DNA of 64,000 nt from Topomyia yanbarensis (lineage: Eukaryota; Arthropoda; Insecta; Diptera; Culicidae): contig NC_080672.1 of the NCBI RefSeq assembly GCF_030247195.1, positions 305,381,115 through 305,445,114 of the forward strand, read 5' to 3'. Position 1 is the first letter of the stretch. Every line of letters begins with the position of its first letter. Under the pieces are notes generated by a model. The model was not told where the DNA came from and searched no databases. It saw nothing but the letters and a program-made list of their open reading frames with translations. Shown piece by piece: positions 56,340 to 64,000 of the stretch. The translations under genes were made by a program, and so were the position numbers.

Positions 56340-56790
56340 AACTTTCAAGATTTTTTCCGAGGCCCGGAGGGCCGAGTCTTATATACCAATCGACTCAGCT
56401 CGACGATCTGGGACAATGTCTGTGTGTGTGTGTATGTAACGGACAAATTCTCATTCGTGTTTCTCAGCAATGGCTGAACCGATCTTATCCAAACCAATTT
56501 TAAATGAAAGAACTAAAAAACAGTATGGACGCTATTAATTTGTTTTTGATTTTGATGTTTAGTTTCCAAGATATGAATGTTTGAATGCGCAAAAATGGCG
56601 TTTTTTGCAGTTTTTTTAAATTATCTGCCGAAATTGACAATATAGATTACAAATTTATATGTTTTTAGACAGCTTTAACAAATACCTTTCGAACAAGCTA
56701 TAGATTGTTGAAATCGGACTATTATCAAAAGAGATATTTAACATTAAATGCGGACGAAAGATTTTTATCATTTCCCATTGCCAGAAATAT
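56340..56790. repeat. 'CCCGGAGGGCCGAGT' family, copy 2
   Basis: Reads 'GGCCCGGAGGGCCGAGTCTTA', 'CCAATCGACTCAGCTCG', a short TG microsatellite, then 'GTTTCTCAGCAATGGCTGAACCGA'. It is colinear with 57880-58060. Confidence 0.65.
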
Positions 56791-57347
56791 GACCAAAAAC
56801 ATGTAATCTATTATTAACGCCAAAACGGCTTATTTTAGGTCAATAATATCTTCGAAGAAATTAATGGAGGCAATATGCCCTTTCTTTTGGTATTATGCTT
56901 TTGCTGATTAATCCCCCTATGAGTGAGATATTTTCACAAATTTTCTTGGAAGTGATTATATCGAAATGATGTCTTCAGCAAATTTGTAGCTCTTACTTTT
57001 GCGAATAACTTTACTAAAGAATTTAAATATCTATTTTGAATACTTTAAAAGTTATAGCTTGTTGTTTGTTGATTACTCTTTGTCGCCTATTTATTGTTCA
57101 ATATAGTAATAATCCATTGAAATAAGCTAAACATTATTTCGATAAAACGAATTTTGCATTTCATTTTACTATCTACAACAGCTAGAAATAATCACCGAAC
57201 ACTTCCAAGTTGTCTGGAAGGAAATTGATAACTTATCAGTACAAAAATGTTAATTTGTGCGAACCTTCTGAATTTTTCTAACTTATAACCATCGGATCGA
57301 TTTGAAACATATCGGAAAATGAAAAGCGAAATAAATAACTCCAAGCA

Positions 57348-58891
57348 ACGGCGTAGCCAAGAGAAGGTTTTGGGGTTTAACACCATACAACCCCAAAACC
57401 CCCTCCCACCACACCCAAAAAAAAATTGGATTGAAGTTGAAAATTTATTGATGCAGACTGATTTAATTCAATATTACAATAACAATTATCTGATCCGTAG
57501 ATTGATAACCTGTTGTTGTAAACATCATGAGGACTTTTGATAAATTGTCGGAATGGGGTCCTCCTGATATGTAACTGATCTATTGGTCTGGATTTCACAG
57601 TTGTCCAATTGCATCAATATCAAATTCCTGCCTGAAAACATTCCAATAGAAAATTCCAGAGTTCAGTAATCAATCTTAATCCTCAGATCTATTTTCAAAT
57701 TGAGCTCGTTTTTGTAGAAATGTACTGTAATAAGGGTCTTTATTTAATAGGAAGCGAAGTTAAAATTGATTTAATGTCTATGAAACATTGAACTGCTCAC
57801 CAAAAAAATGCATAACTTTAAACATTTGCTAAAAATGTTTTTGCCTTTCTCATTCACTCTAAAATTCGTCAATCTAATCCCGACCCGGAGGGCCGAGTGT
57901 CATATGCCAATCGACTCAGTTCGTCGAGATCGGAAAATGTCTGTGTGTGTATGTATGTGTGTGTGTGTATGTGTGTATGTGGAAAAAATGTGACCTCTGT
58001 TTCTCAGAGATGGCTGAACCGATTTGCACAAAGTTAGTCTCAAATGAAAGGTACAACCTTCCCATCGGCTGCTATTGATTTTTTTTATTGATTGGACTTC
58101 CGGTTCCGGAGTTACGAGTTGAAGAGTGCAATCACACAGCAAATTCCCATATAAACTGAAATGAAAATTTTTTAAAATCAAATTTGTATTTTTGATGCCA
58201 AATGACGTTGAAATGCATGAAACATTGAGATGTTTGACAAAAATTGACTTCTTTAGACTTTGGTTCATTTTTGCCTTTCTCATATAGAAAGGTTATGCAA
58301 TCACTCCAAAAATTGTCAATTATACCGGCCCGGAGGGAGTATGCAGTGAGGGGTTGCTACTTTAAAATTAAAACTAGTTTAAAATTTCTTAACAAGTTGA
58401 AAATTTTCGGCAGGACCTGGACCTCCCGGATCTTTCTCCGTGAACCGCCGCTGGTTTCAAGCGATGTTTCAGTATCACATAGTATCTCAAGATCGTGGCT
58501 GTCGATCCAATTGACCAATTATATGTATAGGTCAAATGTTTAAAAACAGTAATTTAAGGTCAAGATAGCATCATTTTGAAACCGCCAATTTCGGAGGCTT
58601 AGTATCTTCGATGAGTTTTACAAACGTTAAACAGCGCATCATTTGATAAAATAATTTTGACGGTATATCGTCCAAGAAGTATGCATGGTGAATTTTCTCA
58701 GGTTAATATTCATGACTACAATAAAGTCTCAACAAATTCGCTAAAGACACTAACTCTGTTACTATTTTCTGAAAAAATAATTCTGCATGATTTAAAAGCT
58801 TCAAAAATTACGGTTTCGGAATTATGCCGTTTGGACAGTATGATCGATTTTCACCAAACCCCCACCAAACCGAATTTCTGGCTACGCCGCT
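57348..58891. mobile_element. Element bounded by inverted GGCGTAGCCA ends
   Basis: 'CGGCGTAGCCAAGAGAAGG' with a following G/A-rich tract at 57348 is mirrored by 'CTGGCTACGCCGC' preceded by C-rich sequence at 58878-58891. It encloses the repeat copy at 57839-58335. The ends are short and imperfect. Confidence 0.45.
57839..58335. repeat. 'CCCGGAGGGCCGAGT' family, copy 3
   Basis: 'TTTTGCCTTTCTCAT' occurs at about 57839 and again at 58270, each followed by 'CGGCCCGGAGGG' or 'CGACCCGGAGGG'. The unit therefore repeats with a ~430-bp period, the second unit being cut short. A TG-rich microsatellite lies at 57940-57985. Confidence 0.65.
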
Positions 58892-58974
58892 GACTTCAAG
58901 TAAGTAGAAACAAAGTCGTTCTACACTCGTTCACAAGAAACTTCTTCGAATGCTGAATATCTATTATAACACAT

Positions 58975-59345
58975 TGTTGACGCAACCTACATCAGCTCAG
59001 CCAGGCAACCCTATGAAGAGACGACAGCAGATCAGCGCGCCAGTCTATGGTGAATTATATAAGTCGAGAGCGGAGGAAGAAGGAACAAAACAAACCAGAA
59101 ATTATACCATCGTCTTTAAATCATCATAGATACCACGTGAATTAAAACTTAAGCTAAGAGTAATAAAATTATATTAAAATTGTCTGAATTGTTGGAGTTA
59201 AAATATAGGAGAACTAAAACTGTAAGTGAATGAAATGTGTGCTGGAAAATTTATAAATAATAGTTAATAAAACTTACAGCTAAAAAGCGATTAAAAGCTA
59301 AAAGAGCAGTTCGTTTTCTTCAACCTGAGGACAATTTCCAACAAA
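58975..59345 (+). repeat. Candidate 5' LTR of the second BEL/Pao element
   Basis: Placed by position and form only: starts TGTTGACGCAACC, has TATATAA at 59056-59062 and AATAAA-like signals near 59162 and 59263, and ends near 'CAATTTCCAACA'. A TGG-starting stretch that could be a primer site (TGGTACCACATCAGG) follows about 17 bases later. The partner LTR would lie beyond the window. Confidence 0.45.
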
Positions 59346-59482
59346 CTTTTTAGAGTTTTATGGTACCACATCAGGATACTATCATCGGCCGTACTGTGCA
59401 CATTCGACATCTGAGAATTATCGCTATATACGATTAAAACCGTTCATAACTATATCCGTGAGGTAAGTCACCTAACCTCACA

Positions 59483-62400
59483 ATGTCGACCGCGGTACGA
59501 AACAATTGCCCGCTGTGCAATAATCCTGATGATGATGATGATATGGTCGCGTGTGACCAATGTGACACCTGGCATCACTTCAGATGCGCTGGGGTGAATC
59601 ACTCGATTGCAGACCGGTCGTGGCGGTGCAATAAGTGCCATTTGCAGATATTGCCAGCGTTATCGAAATCGTCTCGGAGGTCGACATCCCAAGCGCAAGC
59701 TGAGTTGCAGTTGAAAAGGTTAGAAGAGGAAAGAGCGATGCATGCTAAGCATCTGGCTGAGGATCTTGCCATTAAGCAGGCTAAGTTAGCGCAGCAGGAA
59801 GACGCGCTGAAACTGCAGAGGGAGATTGACCAGCACTATATAGAGCAACGGTATGCGGTACTTCAATCGACACTGGAGGAAAACGATAATCGGAGTAATC
59901 GATCGCTACGTAGTCAGCAAAGCAGTCGTAGTAAGGTTAAGGATTGGATGGAGAAGCAGCAGGAACAGGCAGCAGGTACGGAATCGGAAGCTACCCTTCC
60001 CGCCGGAACCACGTCGTTCGCCGCAACTCAAGGAAAACCAACTAACGCCACTATAGCTGTTGCTGTACAATCGACGGTACCCTTCATTCCAGTTCCTATC
60101 AGTAGCGTAGGGTTGAGTAACACACCGAAGCGACCATTTACGACTGTTGGAGGAAATAGCCAGATGTTACCGACGACGCTTGTATCGACTGCTGTTCTTA
60201 CCGGTACAGAAAGAAACCAAAATGTGCTTACAGTGCAAGAAGTTCCCTGCACGTTGCCACTAATGAATCCAGCGTATGCTACACGTGCCGTAGTAGAACA
60301 ACCGATTTCGGCAGTTCGACAACTTACATCGGGTATGAGTTACAGACCGTATACAGTAACAAACACTACGTTTACGGGTGCATTAGTGGCCCGACCAGTC
60401 CCGTCTGTACAAGCAGCTACTGGTATCATACCGATATCTTCATCGAGTAATGCATATGTAGGTGCAGCGACCCGACCAGTCCCGTCTGTACAAGCAGCTA
60501 GTAGTATCATACCGATACCTTCGTCGAGTAATGCATACGTAGGTGCAGCGACTCGACCAGTTCCGAATTTAGAGTATGATCCAAATGTTCATGCACTCCA
60601 TCAGAGCTCAGGAGGTAAGACTTTAGAAAACATCCTTGAACAAATAAACTATCGGGTAGAAGATTTAGTGATTGGTAATAGGTTAGCTGAGACGCCCAAT
60701 ATGCAAAGTCTTCCACCGCGTTTTCGATCGTTACCCCCGTCCACTCGCGATCCCGGGGTATTTCAATCCAACGCAGCCGAGCAACATTTTCTTCATAGCA
60801 CACCGCACCCAAATGTGAACTTAATAGCTACCCCACACCCGAGGCGTATCGAAACTAATATTCCGTCTCTCGGCGTGCCTGATATCTCTCAATCCATACC
60901 TGAGCCAGCAATCAGTTCACCTCTTGCAGTGGCGGGCCCATCGCAGCAACAATTGGCTGCTCGGCAAGTGGTTTCGAAAGAGTTACCGGTGTTCACAGGA
61001 AATCCCTTGGAGTGGCCGTTATTCATTAACAGTTACGAAAATTCGACTGCGCTGTGCGGTTTTTCGTTAGCAGAAAATATGATGCGTTTACAGCGGTCCT
61101 TGAAAGGAAATGCGCTAGAAGCTGTACGTTGCAATTTATTGATGCCGGATGCAGTGCCCCGTGTTATGGCCACGCTGAAAATGCTGTACGGTCGACCGGA
61201 AATAATAGTGAACTCGTTGTTAGCAAAAGTTCGTTCTACGCCTCCCCCCAGAGCTGACAGGTTGGAAACATTAATTACATATGGATTGGTTGTGCAGAAT
61301 CTGTGCAGCCAGCTGATTGCCTCTGGACAAATCGCCCACCTGGGTAACCCGTCTCTTCTACAAGAGCTCGTAGAAAAATTACCTGCGAGTATTAAGATGG
61401 ATTGGGCACGGTATAAGCGAAGAGTACTGAGACCTGATATTACTACATTTGAGAACTACATGTCTTCAATCATCGAGGAAGCCAGTGAGGTTTCATTGTT
61501 CGTCGAACCGGAGAGGGGTAATAAGGAAACCAAAAGACCTCCCTCCCGAGATAAGGCGTTTGTGAATGCTCACGGGTTAGAAGGTAATGGTAAAGTAAGC
61601 TCTGAGAACAGTTCAGGCAGAGCAGTTCAGGATCAACCAAAACAGAAAAGCTGTCCTATTTGTCAACAGATTGGACACAAAGTGAAGGATTGTGGAAAAT
61701 TCAAGGCACAGAATCTCCATGAACGGTGGAGGCTTGTCGAAGATCAGCAATTATGTCGTCGTTGCCTCGTTCGGCACGGAAAATGGCCTTGTCATACAAC
61801 ATATCCATGTGGAGTGGATGGATGTGACGCCCGCCATCATCAACTACTTCACCCCGGAAAGAGCAATGAAGTGAAGCGATCCGTTGAAATAACGAATCCA
61901 GTAGTGAAGACAAACTTAGCCAGTACTTCCGGAACTGTAAGTACACATCGACAGGTGGTTAATTCTATACTGTTTCGTGTGATTCCTGTGACGTTGTACG
62001 GACCAAATTCATCAATCAAAACTTTCGCCTTCCTGGATGAAGGTTCGTCACTAACTCTACTGGACAAAGACATCGCGAAGGAACTAGGATTGAATGGAGA
62101 AGTAAGCTCGTTATGCTTGAACTGGACTTCGGACGTCTCTCGCATTGAACCAAGCTCAGAACGTCTGACAGTAGAAATAGCAGGTGGAAACGGTACAACC
62201 AAATACACTATGTCTAATGTTCGCACGGTGGACGGCTTGAAACTACCAGCTCAGAGTCTCGTGTATGAAGATTTGGTTGGAAGCTTTCCTTACCTCGGGG
62301 GGCTTCCAATAGAAAGCTACCGAGATGCTAATCCGCGAATTCTCATCGGAGTGGAACACTCAAAACTCAGTGTAGCTCTTAAGAAACGAGAGGGTCGAGG

Positions 62401-64000
62401 GGACGAACCAATAGCTACGCGCTGTCGCCTTGGATGGACAATCCATGGCAGAATAGGAAGCGGAAACCAGGACGCCGCATATTTCAATCATCATGTCTGT
62501 GATTGCTCAGCCGATCGCGAACTCCATGGTATAGTCGAACGTTTTTTTGCAATCGATGCAGTTTTGTCAACAGTGCCAACGATTGAGACAGAAGATGATA
62601 GGCGAGCTCGACGAATTCTGACCGAAACTACAGTACGAGTAGATGGTGGTTTCGAAACAGGTTTACTGTGGAAATACGATTACATAGAATTCCCCAGAAG
62701 CTATTCGATGGCTGAACAAAGACTCAAATGTTTGGAGCGTCGAATGAAATCCAACCCAGCATTACGCGAGAATCTCGTTAGGCAGCTTCGTGAATATCAG
62801 CAAAAGGGGTACGCTCACAAAGCTACGGAAACCGAACTTTTATCGGCTGACCCTACGCGGGTTTGGTATCTTCCCCTTGGGGCTGTCATCAATCCAAAAA
62901 AGCCTGGAAAAGTACGTGTGATCTGGGACGCTGCTGCGAAGGTCAATGGAATCTCGTTGAATACAATGCTTTTGAAAGGGCCAGATATGTTGACTTCTCT
63001 ACCAGCTGTCTTAAGCCGATATAGACAACGTCAAGTGGCCATCAGTGCGGATATCAAAGAGATGTTTCATCAACTTAGAATTCGGGAAAGTGATAAGCAG
63101 TCTCAGCGGTTTCTTTGGCGAGAAGATCCTTCGCATGCTCCGGAGGTATTTGTGATGGACAGAGCCACATTTGGATCAACCTGTTCTCCATGTTCGTCTC
63201 AGTATGTTAAGAACCGGAACGCTGTAGAGTACGCTGAAGAATTTCCAGATGCAGCAGAAGCCATAATCGACAACCACTACGTGGATGACTATTTGGACAG
63301 CCGTGATACTGAAGATGAAGCGGTGCGTATAGCTCGGGAGGTGAAGTTTGTACATGCCAAGGGCGGCTTTGAAATTCGGAACTGGTTGTCTAATTCGACC
63401 AATGTCCTCGCACAACTGGGAGAAATGAAGCACAGCACAGTAAAGCGATTCGTGTTTGACAAATCGGAGGAAGAATCTGGTGAGCGTGTTCTCGGCATGA
63501 TATGGTTGCCGCATGAAGACGTTTTCTCCTTTCCAGTTACGTTTGGCGAATCTCTTAAAACGCTATTGATAGACTCGATCGTACCAACGAAGCGTCAGAT
63601 TTTAAAAGTGGTTATGAGTATTTTTGACCCGATGGGATTTTTGACAACATTTTTGATCCATGGCAAACTGATCATTCAGGAGCTATGGAGAGCCGGAGTA
63701 GGTTGGGATGACCCAATTCCGGAGAGAGTTCACGTTCAGTGGAAGCGGTGGGCGGCCCAATTTCCCGAGTTACCTAAATTACGAATTCCCCGCTGCTATT
63801 TTCCTAACTATCATCCAGAAAGCTACAAAACCCTACAGATGCACGTTTTTGTAGATGCCAGCGAAACAGCGTTTGCGTGTGCCGTCTACTTTCGCATCGA
63901 AGATCGGGGTGTTGTTAGATGTGCTCTCGTTGCATCCAAATCGAAGGTGGCCCCTTTGAAAGCTCTAACAATCCCTCGTTTGGAACTGCAAGCTGCAGCG
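59483..64000 (+). CDS. BEL/Pao gag-protease-RT polyprotein, uninterrupted, runs off window
   Basis: ATG 59483 opens a frame without any stop to the last base (1506 codons). An N-terminal PHD finger has Cys/His at residues 9, 12, 24, 27, 32, 35, 49 and 52. A coiled-coil-like stretch follows (about 70-150), then a low-complexity Pro/Ser/Val region with two 27-residue tandem copies (304-357). The gag core is at about 499-600 ('LPVFTGNPLEWPLF'), with CCHC fingers at 724-737 and 758-790. The protease Asp is at 852 ('FLDEGSS'). RT has Asp 1190 ('ADIKEMF') and YVDD at 1266-1269. The RNase H domain begins with Asp 1458 and Glu 1501. Integrase should lie downstream. The element copies itself through RNA. 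Confidence 0.95.
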   Translation, partial: MSTAVRNNCPLCNNPDDDDDMVACDQCDTWHHFRCAGVNHSIADRSWRCNKCHLQILPALSKSSRRSTSQAQAELQLKRLEEERAMHAKHLAEDLAIKQAKLAQQEDALKLQREIDQHYIEQRYAVLQSTLEENDNRSNRSLRSQQSSRSKVKDWMEKQQEQAAGTESEATLPAGTTSFAATQGKPTNATIAVAVQSTVPFIPVPISSVGLSNTPKRPFTTVGGNSQMLPTTLVSTAVLTGTERNQNVLTVQEVPCTLPLMNPAYATRAVVEQPISAVRQLTSGMSYRPYTVTNTTFTGALVARPVPSVQAATGIIPISSSSNAYVGAATRPVPSVQAASSIIPIPSSSNAYVGAATRPVPNLEYDPNVHALHQSSGGKTLENILEQINYRVEDLVIGNRLAETPNMQSLPPRFRSLPPSTRDPGVFQSNAAEQHFLHSTPHPNVNLIATPHPRRIETNIPSLGVPDISQSIPEPAISSPLAVAGPSQQQLAARQVVSKELPVFTGNPLEWPLFINSYENSTALCGFSLAENMMRLQRSLKGNALEAVRCNLLMPDAVPRVMATLKMLYGRPEIIVNSLLAKVRSTPPPRADRLETLITYGLVVQNLCSQLIASGQIAHLGNPSLLQELVEKLPASIKMDWARYKRRVLRPDITTFENYMSSIIEEASEVSLFVEPERGNKETKRPPSRDKAFVNAHGLEGNGKVSSENSSGRAVQDQPKQKSCPICQQIGHKVKDCGKFKAQNLHERWRLVEDQQLCRRCLVRHGKWPCHTTYPCGVDGCDARHHQLLHPGKSNEVKRSVEITNPVVKTNLASTSGTVSTHRQVVNSILFRVIPVTLYGPNSSIKTFAFLDEGSSLTLLDKDIAKELGLNGEVSSLCLNWTSDVSRIEPSSERLTVEIAGGNGTTKYTMSNVRTVDGLKLPAQSLVYEDLVGSFPYLGGLPIESYRDANPRILIGVEHSKLSVALKKREGRGDEPIATRCRLGWTIHGRIGSGNQDAAYFNHHVCDCSADRELHGIVERFFAIDAVLSTVPTIETEDDRRARRILTETTVRVDGGFETGLLWKYDYIEFPRSYSMAEQRLKCLERRMKSNPALRENLVRQLREYQQKGYAHKATETELLSADPTRVWYLPLGAVINPKKPGKVRVIWDAAAKVNGISLNTMLLKGPDMLTSLPAVLSRYRQRQVAISADIKEMFHQLRIRESDKQSQRFLWREDPSHAPEVFVMDRATFGSTCSPCSSQYVKNRNAVEYAEEFPDAAEAIIDNHYVDDYLDSRDTEDEAVRIAREVKFVHAKGGFEIRNWLSNSTNVLAQLGEMKHSTVKRFVFDKSEEESGERVLGMIWLPHEDVFSFPVTFGESLKTLLIDSIVPTKRQILKVVMSIFDPMGFLTTFLIHGKLIIQELWRAGVGWDDPIPERVHVQWKRWAAQFPELPKLRIPRCYFPNYHPESYKTLQMHVFVDASETAFACAVYFRIEDRGVVRCALVASKSKVAPLKALTIPRLELQAAA
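60392..60553 (+). repeat. In-frame 81-bp tandem duplication inside gag
   Basis: 60392-60472 and 60473-60553 each encode 27 residues beginning 'RPVPSVQAA' and ending 'SSNAYVGAAT', with three amino-acid differences. A third start 'RPVP' follows at 60554. The high similarity indicates a recent duplication. Confidence 0.92.

Overview
The window looks like repeat-dense, intron-poor intergenic DNA from an insect, most probably a culicine (Aedes-like) mosquito. The evidence is the mobile-element content: two mariner-type DD37E transposons, two BEL/Pao LTR retrotransposons, an I/Jockey-type LINE, many short inverted-repeat elements, arthropod-type histone gene remnants with TATA+TCAGT promoters and 3' stem-loops, and two U2 snRNA units close to the Drosophila sequence. 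No complete conventional host protein gene is visible. Species assignment is inference.

Layout. 1-4 kb: unclassified repeat, AT-rich sequence and an 87-bp-arm hairpin. 4.3-5.5 kb: DD37E transposon copy A. 5.7-6.3 kb: fragment of a gag-like zinc-knuckle gene. 6.4-9.4 kb: a foldback-like element built of ~114-bp units, interrupted by DD37E copy B. 11.4-20.2 kb: a five-deep nest: a TTAA element contains a TA element, which contains a BEL/Pao element (minus strand, 5-bp target duplication, tRNA-Tyr-type primer site). The BEL element contains a block of histone gene remnants (H4, H2B, H3), and the H3 remnant contains a hAT-type element with an 8-bp duplication. 21.9-25.3 kb: degraded LINE with an antisense PHD-like fragment inserted in ORF2. 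25-34 kb: unclassified repeats, including many imperfect CATAAGA...TCTTATG palindromes, a ~720-bp terminal-repeat element carrying a tRNA-like box A, and a degenerate minisatellite. 34-43 kb: second hAT-type element, a 212-bp inverted-repeat element, a possible tiny secreted-peptide gene, and nested large inverted repeats. 43.3-50.2 kb: two convergent U2 snRNA genes, each with ~300 bp of shared upstream sequence, enclosing more palindromic elements. 50-58.9 kb: nested terminal-repeat elements, a 95-bp miniature element, a second gag-like ORF with two frameshifts, an uninterrupted copy of the TTAA element, and tandem-like repeats. 58.97-64 kb: the 5' part of a second BEL/Pao element on the plus strand, whose polyprotein frame is open for 1506 codons up to the window edge.

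Most coding features are transposase, gag, protease, reverse transcriptase or integrase relics. The BEL/Pao element at the right edge is the only one that still looks coding-competent over the visible part. The U2 genes are the only features likely to have a host function. How the elements sit inside one another gives relative insertion order directly, because copies elsewhere in the window show the uninterrupted sequence.
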